The notes under the pieces were generated by a model. The model was not told the DNA's origin. It searched no databases and was given only the letters and a program-made list of their open reading frames with translations. A program made the position numbers and the translations under genes. 64,000 nucleotides of DNA, taken from positions 2,418,001 to 2,482,000 of the forward strand of contig JADJWK010000001.1 of assembly GCA_016716405.1 (NCBI GenBank). Reading direction: 5' to 3'. This document shows positions 8,054 to 15,946 of the stretch, in pieces. The DNA comes from Candidatus Melainabacteria bacterium (lineage in GTDB: Bacteria; Cyanobacteriota; Vampirovibrionia; Obscuribacterales; Obscuribacteraceae). Each line of letters begins with the position of its first letter. Positions within the stretch are counted from its first letter, which is position 1.

Positions 8054-9417
8054 AGCTCGGCAGCCAGCTTGAAGTAGTGCGCGAAGAGTTTCATGCCGCC
8101 CTCGGCCTGACCCCAGTCGAAATTCTCGTTGATGGCATGATAGCCGTGCTCAGGCAGAGACAGACCGAGAAAGACGATAGGTGTCTCGAGTACTTCCTGC
8201 ATGCTCACTACCGCCCCGATGCTTCCGCCTTCTCTGATGAAGGCTGCGTCTTTGCCGAAAGCGAGCTTCACTGCCTGAGCGGCAGCCTGATTGTACTTGT
8301 CGCCATATGATCCGACGAATGGCCTGAGTGCGCCTTCGGTCTCGACAATGGCGTCCGGGCACTGCTCTTTGACGAACTTCTTGAAGATCTCGACAATTTT
8401 CTCAGGTTTCTGGCTGGGTACCAGTCTCATACTGATTTTGGCTTCGCAGCAGTAGGGAACGATGGTCTTGACGCCAGGTCCAGAATAACCGCCAGTGATA
8501 CCGTGGACTTCGAAGGTCGGCCTCACCCAGATTCTGGCAGCACCCTCTTTGGAGTCATCGGTGCGCAGGCTGTGGAGCTCGTGAGCTGCCTTGAAATGCT
8601 CGATAGTGAAACCGGACTTCACGAAGTCCTCGAGCTCGTCTTCCGAGACTTCATCTACGTCATCATAGAATCCCGGGATCAAGACCTCGCCTGTCCCGGC
8701 GTTGACACACCGGCCGACGAGCTGGCAAAGCTCGGTGATAGGATTTCTGGCAAGACCTCCTACCTCGCCGGAATGAACGTCTTTCTCGCCGGTCTTGAGC
8801 TTGACCGTGACCGCCTGCAAACCTCTCAGTCCATAGGGTATCGCAGGGCTGTTTTTCGAAATCCAGACTGTGTCAGAGATTACGACGGAGTCTGTTTTTA
8901 GCCGCTCCTTGTTCTTTTTGAGGAAAGCAAGGAAGGAAGGGCTGCCGATTTCCTCCTCCAGCTCCCAGAGGAAGCGGATATTGATCGGGAAGTTGTTGTC
9001 CCGGGCGAACCTGGCTGCGTAGAGAACCGAAAGAGCCGGTCCTTTGTCATCGGTGGTGCCGCGGCCGAGATACTTGTCCCCGTCGATCTTCATGGTGAAA
9101 GGAGGAGATTTCCATTCATCCGGATTGGCAGGCTGCACGTCGAGGTGGTTATAGACTGTGATTGTCGGATGTGCCGGATCGCTTATGAACTCGCCGATAA
9201 CCACCGGGTTGCCGTCGGTTTCGATAATTTCGACACGAGCGCCTTTCGCTTCGAGGAGCTCTCTGGCCTTCCTGGCGGTGGCTGCGATGTCCGGCTTGCG
9301 CTCGGGGTCCATGCTCACGCCGGGAATGTCTACCAGGCTCTTGAGCTCGGATTCGTATTCTTTTCTAGATGCTTCAATATAACCGCTCAGGCGATCCAGT
9401 TGCACTTCGACCGTCAT
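8050..9417 (-). CDS. M20 family metallodipeptidase
   Basis: 455 residues, usual for M20 dipeptidases such as carnosine dipeptidase-like and PepV-like enzymes. Visible zinc and catalytic residues: His-Asp in YNHLDVQP, Asp in GRGTTDDKG, the Glu pair in ELEEEIGS, Asp in VISDTVW and the late His in GYHAINENFDW. The dimerisation lid domain lies in between (about 205-320). The family cleaves dipeptides or N-acyl amino acids with two zinc ions, in the cytoplasm. Placement among dehydrogenases and an amine-deaminase-like gene suggests amino-acid catabolism (inference). Confidence 0.9.
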   Translation of the reverse strand: MTVEVQLDRLSGYIEASRKEYESELKSLVDIPGVSMDPERKPDIAATARKARELLEAKGARVEIIETDGNPVVIGEFISDPAHPTITVYNHLDVQPANPDEWKSPPFTMKIDGDKYLGRGTTDDKGPALSVLYAARFARDNNFPINIRFLWELEEEIGSPSFLAFLKKNKERLKTDSVVISDTVWISKNSPAIPYGLRGLQAVTVKLKTGEKDVHSGEVGGLARNPITELCQLVGRCVNAGTGEVLIPGFYDDVDEVSEDELEDFVKSGFTIEHFKAAHELHSLRTDDSKEGAARIWVRPTFEVHGITGGYSGPGVKTIVPYCCEAKISMRLVPSQKPEKIVEIFKKFVKEQCPDAIVETEGALRPFVGSYGDKYNQAAAQAVKLAFGKDAAFIREGGSIGAVVSMQEVLETPIVFLGLSLPEHGYHAINENFDWGQAEGGMKLFAHYFKLAAEL

Positions 9418-9487
9418 TTCACTTCTCCGTCAGTATGAAAAGGGTAATACTGTCGGATCGGCTGCTTTTATTCAAGACATTGACAAG

Positions 9488-10111
9488 TCAGGCGACGACT
9501 ACGTCGTCCGAAGGCCTGATGGCGTTGTTGAGGCTTGTCTTCAGGGTCCGGGCCGGGAAGTAGCCCTCATATCTGGCCAGCTCGACGATCTTGTTCGGGT
9601 TCGGGCTGATTACGCTGATTGTCGGATAGCCTCGGACATCAAGGGCGTCGGCAAAGGCTTTGCCTGAACGATCGTAACCTTCTTGATCGCCGGGATTGGT
9701 GTAGCAGAAGATAGCTTTGCTCGCCAGCTCGCGCATCTCGGGCTTCTCGAGCTCGGCTTTCAAGGCCTTGCAATGACCGCAATAAGGGTTGCCCATGATG
9801 AGCACCAGGGGTTTGTTTTGTTCGAGGGCGGCTTTGTAGCCCTCGAGGGCGTTGTTCTTGTATGGTCCTTCGAGATCGATGCCCATTGAATTCCCCTCGA
9901 CTGCGTCGGGTCTGAAGACAGGTTTGATTAGAACTGCGTGTTCGAGGGCCATTGACACGTCGACTTTGCCGGCGCTGGCGTTGGTGGCCCTGAGGCTGTC
10001 GCCAGCCAGAATATCCACGGAGTTGAATCCGTCAGGGTTCGTTCTGCCTGCGTTGCCCTTCGTGGCATCGAGGCTAGCCATGGTAACTGCAGAATCACTA
10101 GGAAGGCTCAT
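9488..10111 (-). CDS. Thioredoxin-fold protein with CGHC motif
   Basis: 207 residues. The C-terminal ~120 residues form a thioredoxin fold with active site NPYCGHCKALKAEL, the protein-disulfide-isomerase type CxHC, and the cis-Pro segment RGYPTISVI. The N-terminal ~85 residues (Ser/Asp-rich) match nothing I know. There is no signal peptide, so it is probably cytoplasmic. Start ATG 10111 is preceded on the minus strand by GGAGG about 12 bases away. It lies 70 bases upstream of the dipeptidase gene in the same direction and 333 bases downstream of the saccharopine-dehydrogenase-like gene, with the hairpin repeats between. Confidence 0.75.
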   Translation of the reverse strand: MSLPSDSAVTMASLDATKGNAGRTNPDGFNSVDILAGDSLRATNASAGKVDVSMALEHAVLIKPVFRPDAVEGNSMGIDLEGPYKNNALEGYKAALEQNKPLVLIMGNPYCGHCKALKAELEKPEMRELASKAIFCYTNPGDQEGYDRSGKAFADALDVRGYPTISVISPNPNKIVELARYEGYFPARTLKTSLNNAIRPSDDVVVA

Positions 10112-10247
10112 GCCAGGTTTCCTCCGGGGGGGTGGTTCCGTTTCTTAGGCAGTTCTATCCGGGTCTTCCGGTTTTTGGACAGAATTCGCCAGATTTTTTC
10201 CCAGGGTCTGGAGGGCGGGGCATCGGAATTCAGGGTGGCGGGAAAGC

Positions 10248-10356
10248 GAGAGTTTCGTACGTTTTTCTCTCTCCGGCTAGAGAGGAGAGAGTTTCGTACG
10301 TTTTTCTCTCTCCGGCTACGAGGAGAGAGTTTCGTACGTTTTTCTCTCTCCGGCTA
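10248..10356. repeat. Three direct 32-bp repeats, each a hairpin, in a 333-bp gap
   Basis: Identical 32-bp units at 10248-10279, 10287-10318 and 10325-10356, spaced 39 and 38 bases. Each begins GAGAGTTTCGTACG and ends CTCTCTCCGGCTA. In copies two and three an 8-bp stem GGAGAGAG/CTCTCTCC closes a loop that carries the palindrome CGTACG; the first copy has a weaker left arm. They lie between two minus-strand genes (10445 stop and 10111 start). No other gene-like content was seen in 10112-10444. Confidence 0.85.
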
Positions 10357-10444
10357 AGAGAAGAGGAGAGTTCCGCACCGCCTTAAGCTAAGAAAGGAGA
10401 TTTTCTTTGAAACTCTCTCTTCCAGTCCGGCCGGTCCCCCGGGC

Positions 10445-11620
10445 TCAACCTCCAGAGCGGGCTGGATTCCTTTCGGTCATGGTCAGGCTGATTCCCCGGC
10501 TTGCCATCTCGGCCAGGAACAGCTTTACCGGCACTACTTTTTCCGGACGGAGCACGCCCCGATCGGTTATGTCTCCGCGGGCGATCATCTGGGCGATGAT
10601 CGATGCGGTGAAGGCGCTCAGGCGAATATTGGCAGGTATTCCCTCGGCTTCGTCGCCATAGTCGATGCATTCCCAGACGTGCTGGACTGGTTTTTTGTCA
10701 CTCACGCCGGTAACCGTGACTCTGGCGATAGCCACGTCCGCAATGTCTTCACTGAGACTGCGGGCCAGAACCGCTTCCATCACTTCTCTGGGATTGACCC
10801 TGGCTCCGGAAGCAACGATTACCGGATCGATCGAGAAAAGCCCAAGGTCCCTGAGGAGCTTGATACGCTCGCAGTGTCCTGGATATCTCAGGGTTTTATA
10901 GTCCAGATGCTTGACTTTCTCCTTGTAGGTCTCGATAAGGCTGTCGAGACCACCTGTGGCGGTAAAGGCTTCGAGCCTGCCTATGGGTCTCGGAAACTCC
11001 AGGTCTTCCAGCTCCTCCAGGGGCGCCGTCTCGAGCAGGTGCCCGTCCCGGATTATCCTGGCGGGCTCGACGAATTCGTCGATCATTGTGCCGGGGTCGT
11101 TGAAAAGACCGTAATCCAGGGGAGAGTGCTCGTTCGACTCTACCGGGATAGAGCCTGAGCGGACCCGTATCTCGTAAAGTTCTTCCATGCTTTCGGCTGC
11201 GCAGTTCGCCAGGATCGATACCAGTCCCGGTGTCATTGACAGATTCGGGGCAATCGCCACATCCTGCTCCCTGGCTACTTCATCCAGAAGGTGAATTTTC
11301 TCTGCCGCTTTGTGATTTCCCCCCAGGTCGCAGAAATTGGCGCGAATCGAAAGAGCGAGCTTGGCGAGCTCGTAGTTGAGCTGCCATGGAAGGCAGCTCA
11401 CCGTGATGTCCGTCCCTTTCATGAGCTCGGCGGCGTATTCCTCGTTTTTTACATTCAACTCCACCGGCACGATTTTTTCGTCGGCCAGGGATTCTTTTAT
11501 GAAGTGAGCATTGTCGGCGTCGACATCGGCCACCACGACCTTTTCGACTTTCGGGCTGCGAATCAGATCGAAGACTACTGCATGACCGACCTTGCCTGCA
11601 CCCAGAACGAGAAATTTCAC
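10445..11620 (-). CDS. Saccharopine dehydrogenase family protein (lysine dehydrogenase-like)
   Basis: 391 residues from GTG at 11620, chosen because GAGGGAG lies seven bases upstream and the protein then starts directly with the Rossmann strand KFLVLGAGKVG; a longer in-frame reading to 11656 is less likely. N-terminal NAD(P) domain, DLGGNH motif (about 110) and the catalytic/dimer domain of saccharopine dehydrogenase-type proteins (APNLSMTPG, GGLDSLIETY, KTLRYPGHCE). These features are seen in L-lysine 6-dehydrogenases and related oxidoreductases. Substrate cannot be fixed. Sixty bases downstream of the second SDR gene. Confidence 0.8.
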   Translation of the reverse strand: MKFLVLGAGKVGHAVVFDLIRSPKVEKVVVADVDADNAHFIKESLADEKIVPVELNVKNEEYAAELMKGTDITVSCLPWQLNYELAKLALSIRANFCDLGGNHKAAEKIHLLDEVAREQDVAIAPNLSMTPGLVSILANCAAESMEELYEIRVRSGSIPVESNEHSPLDYGLFNDPGTMIDEFVEPARIIRDGHLLETAPLEELEDLEFPRPIGRLEAFTATGGLDSLIETYKEKVKHLDYKTLRYPGHCERIKLLRDLGLFSIDPVIVASGARVNPREVMEAVLARSLSEDIADVAIARVTVTGVSDKKPVQHVWECIDYGDEAEGIPANIRLSAFTASIIAQMIARGDITDRGVLRPEKVVPVKLFLAEMASRGISLTMTERNPARSGG

Positions 11621-11680
11621 CTTTTTGCTCCCTCTCAAACTCCGCCTTATCGGCAAATAATAGCAGGTGAAAAGCAGGAA

Positions 11681-12490
11681 TCAGAATGTCGATCGTCTCT
11701 TGCCGCCGTCCACGCAAATAGTCGAGCCGGTTATGTAAGAAGCTCTTTCGGAAGCCAGAAAGGTGACCACATCGGCGAATTCCCTCGGGCTTCCCAGCCG
11801 TCCGGCCGGTATCGAGCCAAGCCGCTCGCGCTCATAATCATCCCGGGCTTGACCCGTAGACCGGAGTCTCGATTCCATGAGCGATGCCAGCCTGTCCGTG
11901 TCGATCAACCCCGGAGCCACGCAGTTGATGGTGATGTTATGGCAGGCTACCTCGTCGGCCAAGGTCTTGAGCATGGCGCTGGCCGCCGAGCGCATGGCGT
12001 TGGAGACCGCCAGACCCTTTATCGGCTCCAGGACCGAGAGGGATGTGACTGTGATGATTCGTCCCCAGTTCCGGTCGATCATCGAAGGCAGGAAGGCCTG
12101 ATTGAGATGGGCGACCGACTGGAACAATTGATTGAAGCCGCGTTCCCAGGCTTCCGGGGCGGTGCCGTATGCAGAAGAGGGGGCGGGTCCGCCTGTGTTA
12201 TGAATGAGAATATCGATATGATCGAAAGCAGTCTTGACCTTATCGATAAGATCATGTCTTTCTCTCTGATTCGTAAGATCGCAGGACCAGGAATGGACAT
12301 TAATTCCGGACCCGCCGGATGAGGCTGCCTCCTTTTGGATTTCCTCCCGGGCGGCGATGAGGGCCTCGTCGTCACGGGCGCAAAGGAAGATATCGACTCC
12401 TTCTGCCGCCAGACCTGATGCTATCGCTCTGCCCATCCCTTTCGAGGCTCCGCAAACCAGAGCTTTTCTACCTTTGATCCCGAGGTCCAT
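11681..12490 (-). CDS. SDR-family protein with atypical catalytic residues
   Basis: 269 residues, FabG-like fold: GASKGMGRA cofactor loop near residue 14, HNTGG in place of NNAG, and a C-terminal ASYITGSTICVDGG. The catalytic YxxxK is missing: the corresponding stretch is GLAVSNAMRSA, where Tyr and Lys are replaced by Ser/Asn and Arg. This matches a known beta-ketoacyl-reductase-like SDR subgroup that lacks the canonical tetrad. It may use another mechanism, or not be a redox enzyme. Gap of 18 bases to the aldehyde dehydrogenase stop, so same transcript. Confidence 0.8.
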   Translation of the reverse strand: MDLGIKGRKALVCGASKGMGRAIASGLAAEGVDIFLCARDDEALIAAREEIQKEAASSGGSGINVHSWSCDLTNQRERHDLIDKVKTAFDHIDILIHNTGGPAPSSAYGTAPEAWERGFNQLFQSVAHLNQAFLPSMIDRNWGRIITVTSLSVLEPIKGLAVSNAMRSAASAMLKTLADEVACHNITINCVAPGLIDTDRLASLMESRLRSTGQARDDYERERLGSIPAGRLGSPREFADVVTFLASERASYITGSTICVDGGKRRSTF

Positions 12491-12508
12491 AACAGTCTCC
12501 GTTACCGC

Positions 12509-13978
12509 TCAACGATACTTGTACGAAATGGTCTTGGCCTCGGAGAAGAACTCCAGGCTGTAACGTCCGCCTTCCCGCCCGATTCCCGACGCTTTCTGAC
12601 CGCCGAATGGAGTGCGCAGATCGCGAGCGAACCAGCAATTCACCCAGATCAGCCCGGCTCTGATGCCGCTTGCCACCCTGTGGCAGCGGTTGACATTCTC
12701 GCTCCAGAGCGAGGCCGACAGACCATATGGTGTGTCATTGGCCATTTCTATCGCTTCTTCTTCGCTGGAAAATGGTATTACGGGAAGCGCCGGACCGAAG
12801 ATTTCTTCCTGGCAGAAGCGGCTGTCATGGCTCAAGCCCTCGAAAAGCGCAGGGGCGATGAAGTTGCCCGGACCGAGGTCCTGGAGCCGTTCTCCACCGG
12901 TGAGGAGCTTGCCTTCTCGGGAGCCCAGCTCGATATAGGATTGCACCTTCTCCATGTGCTCTCTGCTTATCAGGGCGCCCATCTGGGTGTCGGGATCGAG
13001 AGGGTCGCCGACCCTGATGGACTTCACTCTCTCCACCAGGGCATCGACTACTTTTTTGTAAACGCCCTTTTGCACGAAAAGCCTGGAGCCTGCCAGGCAG
13101 ATCTGCCCTTGATTGCGGTAAGCGGCACGGACAGCCGTGTCTAGAGCGGCATCGAGGTCGGCGTCATCGAAAATAATGTTGGCTCCTTTACCGCCAAGCT
13201 CGAAAGAGACTTTTTTCAAAGTTTTGGCGGCATTGGCCATGATCGCTCTGCCTGTGCCTGTCTCGCCGGTGAAGCTGATCGAGCTCACATGCGGGTGACC
13301 GGTGAGAGCCTCCCCGGCGCCATCCGGGCCGAATCCGTTGACGACATTGAAAACCCCGTCTGGCAGTCCTGCCTGTCTGGTGATCTCGGCGAAGAGAAAT
13401 GCCGTATAAGGGGTCCACTCTGCCGGCTTGAGGACGCAACTGTTGCCCATGACAAGACAGGGGGCGATCTTCCAGGTCGCCAGATAGAGGGGAAGGTTCC
13501 AGGGGGTGATCAGTCCGCATACTCCCAGGGGCTCGCGGATCGCCATGTGTCTCTCGTCGCTGGCGGAGGTGAAGCAATCTTCTCCCATGGAAGCTGCATA
13601 GGATGCGAAGAATTTGAAGTTCTGCCCGGACCTGGGTATGTCCCCGTTGAGGCTCTCGGCAATCGGCTTGCCTGTATCGAGTGTCTCCGCCCGCGCCAAT
13701 TCTTCGCGTCTTTGGAGAATCAGGTCGCCGATTCGATCGATGATATTGCAGCGCTCGGTCATGGTCATTCTTGCCCATGGGCCTTTTAGAAAGGCCTCGC
13801 GCCCGGCTGCTACCGCCCGGTCGATATCAGATGCGGTGCCGAGCGCGACTTCTCCCAGTACTTCGCCGGTGGCCGGGTTCAAGGTTTCGAAAGTCTCGCC
13901 TGAGTCGGACGCCTCGTTCTTGCCACCGATGAAATTCTCAATTCGTACTCTGGTGGATTTGGTCGAGAGAGTCATCAT
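12509..13978 (-). CDS. NAD-dependent aldehyde dehydrogenase, 2-aminomuconic/2-hydroxymuconic semialdehyde type
   Basis: 489 residues, complete ALDH. Seen: TPWNLPLYLATWKIAPCL with the oxyanion Asn, SFTGETGTG (NAD loop), FELGGKGANIIF with the general-base Glu, the nucleophile Cys in NQGQICLAGSR and the EEIFGPALPVIPF signature. The N-terminus (NFIGGKNEASDSGETFETLNPATGE) and overall style are those of the hydroxymuconic/aminomuconic semialdehyde dehydrogenase group. Its stop region overlaps the start of nothing downstream, while its ATG overlaps the RidA stop by four bases (13975-13978). A role oxidising 2-aminomuconate semialdehyde is inferred from this pairing. Confidence 0.85.
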   Translation of the reverse strand: MMTLSTKSTRVRIENFIGGKNEASDSGETFETLNPATGEVLGEVALGTASDIDRAVAAGREAFLKGPWARMTMTERCNIIDRIGDLILQRREELARAETLDTGKPIAESLNGDIPRSGQNFKFFASYAASMGEDCFTSASDERHMAIREPLGVCGLITPWNLPLYLATWKIAPCLVMGNSCVLKPAEWTPYTAFLFAEITRQAGLPDGVFNVVNGFGPDGAGEALTGHPHVSSISFTGETGTGRAIMANAAKTLKKVSFELGGKGANIIFDDADLDAALDTAVRAAYRNQGQICLAGSRLFVQKGVYKKVVDALVERVKSIRVGDPLDPDTQMGALISREHMEKVQSYIELGSREGKLLTGGERLQDLGPGNFIAPALFEGLSHDSRFCQEEIFGPALPVIPFSSEEEAIEMANDTPYGLSASLWSENVNRCHRVASGIRAGLIWVNCWFARDLRTPFGGQKASGIGREGGRYSLEFFSEAKTISYKYR

Positions 13979-14400
13979 GCCCTCCTGTAGGCGGTAGCTT
14001 TGATCTCGATGAAGTTCTTGCCAGGCAGCCTTGCTGCCTGCACTGTGGTGCGTGCCGGTGGATCGGGAAAAGAGAAGTGTTTTTCGTAAACTTCGTTATA
14101 GCTCTTGAAGTCGTTCATGTCGGCCAGGAACACCGTGACGTCGACCAGATCGGTCAGGGACAGTCCGGCTTCTTTCAGCACCGTAGTCAGGTTGTCTATG
14201 ACTGCCTCGGTCTGAACCCTGATGTCATAAGATGCGATCTGTCCGTCGGCACCGAGTTCGACTCCGCGCTCGAGCCCGGTGGTGGCGTCCCGGGCCCCCT
14301 GTCCGCTGACGAAGAGGAAGCCGCCGGCTTCAATGGCGTGACTGTATGCTCCCAGCGGGCGCGGAGCTTTTCCCTCGACTATGTTGTAGCTCTTTCTCAT
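13975..14400 (-). CDS. RidA-family protein, likely 2-aminomuconate deaminase
   Basis: 141 residues, the normal length for the YjgF/YER057c/UK114 (RidA) family. Motifs: GAYSHAIEAGGFLFVSGQG near the N-terminus, the activating-Arg region DPPARTTVQAARLPG and IEIKATAY at the C-terminus. In this family 2-aminomuconate deaminases hydrolyse the enamine 2-aminomuconate to 4-oxalocrotonate, while RidA proper clears 2-aminoacrylate. The four-base overlap with a semialdehyde dehydrogenase and the divergent kynB favour the aminomuconate role (inference). It is the first gene of the minus-strand run. A TAAAAT box sits ten bases upstream of its ATG. Confidence 0.8.
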   Translation of the reverse strand: MRKSYNIVEGKAPRPLGAYSHAIEAGGFLFVSGQGARDATTGLERGVELGADGQIASYDIRVQTEAVIDNLTTVLKEAGLSLTDLVDVTVFLADMNDFKSYNEVYEKHFSFPDPPARTTVQAARLPGKNFIEIKATAYRRA

Positions 14401-14409
14401 GGCCCTAAC

Positions 14410-14415
14410 ATTTTA
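14410..14415 (-). promoter_or_regulatory. Putative -10 box for the RidA-ALDH run
   Basis: On the minus strand TAAAAT occupies 14415-14410, placing the expected transcription start only about three bases from the ATG at 14400. No good -35 is visible. The box overlaps the -35 of the opposing kynB promoter, so the two promoters probably compete for polymerase. Confidence 0.35.
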
Positions 14416-14441
14416 CACGGGCCAACCTTCGTGGCTAAAAT
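14412..14441 (+). promoter_or_regulatory. Putative kynB promoter, apparently leaderless
   Basis: TTTACA (14412-14417), 18-base spacer, TAAAAT (14436-14441). The predicted start of transcription falls at or near the kynB ATG (14448), and no ribosome binding site precedes that ATG, so the message would be leaderless. Confidence 0.5.
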
Positions 14442-14447
14442 GCACCT

Positions 14448-15131
14448 ATGAATGAAACCAGACCCGGACCGGACAGGCCGTTTACAATCATCGACATATC
14501 CCAACCGGTCAACAGCCGTACTGCGTGCTTCCCCGGGGACACCCCGTTTCAAAGGGCTGTAACCCTCACTGTCAGAGACAGCGGCGTTGTCAATCTGACG
14601 GCTATGACCATGAGCCCGCATGTGGGCACCCACGCCGATGCGCCGGTCCATATAGAAGGCGATCTGGAAGAAGGAAGGGGTGTGATCGGATCGCTTTCCC
14701 TGGAGCCCTTTCTGGGCCCGGTGAGAGTTGTCGACCTGGCGCCCTTTTCCGGTGGCATAGAGCCTGAGCATTATCAAGAGAATCTGGATTCGGGAGAGAG
14801 AGTCAGCCGGGTCCTCTTTCGCACCTGTCACCGGATACGGTACGAGGTATTCGAGTCCGAATACGCCTATATCACTGGCGCTGCTGCCGAGGATCTTGTA
14901 GCAAGAGGCGTCGTTCTCGTCGGTCTGGACACTCCTTCGGTGGATCATATCGATTCGAAGTCACTGGACAGTCATCACATACTCAACCGCGGCGGTATGG
15001 TCTGGCTGGAGAACCTCGACCTGACCGCGGTGCAGACCGGGGACTATTACCTTGTCGCTCTGCCTTTGAAGCTCGAGGAGCTGGAGGCTTCACCGGTGCG
15101 CGCTGTTCTTCTGGCGGAGGAGAAGCAATGA
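14448..15131 (+). CDS. kynB: Kynurenine formamidase / cyclase family protein
   Basis: 227 residues. N-terminal ISQPVNSRTACFPGD and the metal-binding motif HVGTHADAPVH (about residues 63-73) are the signature of the bacterial kynurenine formamidase/cyclase family; VGLDTPSVDHIDSKSLDSHH is the second active-site loop typical of KynB. The enzyme hydrolyses N-formylkynurenine to kynurenine and formate, step two of oxidative tryptophan breakdown. No tryptophan dioxygenase or kynureninase is in the window, so other cyclase-family substrates remain possible. Its stop overlaps the btpA start by four bases (15128-15131). Confidence 0.8.
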   Translation: MNETRPGPDRPFTIIDISQPVNSRTACFPGDTPFQRAVTLTVRDSGVVNLTAMTMSPHVGTHADAPVHIEGDLEEGRGVIGSLSLEPFLGPVRVVDLAPFSGGIEPEHYQENLDSGERVSRVLFRTCHRIRYEVFESEYAYITGAAAEDLVARGVVLVGLDTPSVDHIDSKSLDSHHILNRGGMVWLENLDLTAVQTGDYYLVALPLKLEELEASPVRAVLLAEEKQ

Positions 15132-15931
15132 AGGGTCTTTTCGGCAAGCCACTCTGTCTGATCGGGGCGGTTCACCTGCTTCCGCTTCCCGGGGCTGCCG
15201 ATTACGGCAGCAGTATGGACGAGATCGTCGATGCCGCCGTGGCTGATGCGCTTATATACAAGCAGCAGGGCTTCGATGCCCTGGTTGTCGAGAACACTCA
15301 TGATGCGCCTTATCTGAAAGGTCATGTGGCGCCGGAAACTGTGGCAGCCATGACTGTAGCTGCCCGAAGGTTGAAAGAGGCTGTGGACCTTCCCCTGGGG
15401 GTGCAGCTCCTGGCCGGCGCCAATATAGAGGCCCTTGCCGTGGCGGTGGCCTGTGATCTCGATTTCATCAGGGTGGAAGGATTCGTTTTCGCTCATGTGG
15501 GTGACGAAGGCATTCATGAGGCATGTGCGGCCGAGCTCATACGAAGGCGGTTCAACCTCCGGGCCGGCCGGGTGAAGATTTTCGCCGACATCAAAAAGAA
15601 GCACTCTTCCCACGCCATCACCGCCGATGTGGACATTGCCGAGACCGCCATCGAGGCAGCGAATTTCAAGGCTGACGGCGTGGTCGTCACCGGTGCTCGC
15701 ACCGGCCTGGCGCCGCTCGGGCATGAGGTTGAAGCAGTCAGGAAGAGTGTCGATATTCCTCTTCTCATCGGCTCGGGAATAGATGAAGACAACATACGCG
15801 ACTTCGCCCCTCTTGCCGATGCACTGATCATCGGATCCGCCGCCAAGAGCGATGGTCGCTGGACCAGTCGAGTCTGTCCGGAGCGCGCCGGGCGCCTGGT
15901 AAAAGCTTCTCGATCGTTGAAAACTGTGTGA
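15128..15931 (+). CDS. btpA: BtpA/SgcQ family TIM-barrel protein
   Basis: 267 residues, full length. Begins with LIGAVHLLPLPG, then the family blocks VVENTHDAPYLKG, LPLGVQLLAGAN, FIRVEGFVFAHVGDEG, KIFADIKKKHSSHA and IIGSAAKSDG. The (beta/alpha)8 fold family includes cyanobacterial BtpA, required for stable photosystem I, and SgcQ of a sugar-use operon; the biochemical activity is not settled. Translationally coupled to kynB (ATGA overlap), which suggests a catabolic, nucleosidase/aldolase-like role rather than a photosynthetic one in this organism. Confidence 0.85.
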   Translation: MKGLFGKPLCLIGAVHLLPLPGAADYGSSMDEIVDAAVADALIYKQQGFDALVVENTHDAPYLKGHVAPETVAAMTVAARRLKEAVDLPLGVQLLAGANIEALAVAVACDLDFIRVEGFVFAHVGDEGIHEACAAELIRRRFNLRAGRVKIFADIKKKHSSHAITADVDIAETAIEAANFKADGVVVTGARTGLAPLGHEVEAVRKSVDIPLLIGSGIDEDNIRDFAPLADALIIGSAAKSDGRWTSRVCPERAGRLVKASRSLKTV

Positions 15932-15946
15932 GCGGGCGGGAGCACC

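Noticed and set aside
10248..10356. CRISPR array
   Set aside because: Only 6-8 bases separate the units and no cas genes are present; spacers in CRISPR are usually 30 bases or more.
10132..10386. Open plus-strand frames coding the repeated peptide VSYVFLSPA across the hairpin repeats
   Set aside because: The frames are by-products of the 38-39 bp repeats; there is no ribosome site and the periodic peptide has no protein-like variation.
15128..15931. BtpA as evidence for photosynthesis
   Set aside because: No photosystem, pigment or phycobilisome gene is in view, and the family also occurs in non-photosynthetic bacteria.
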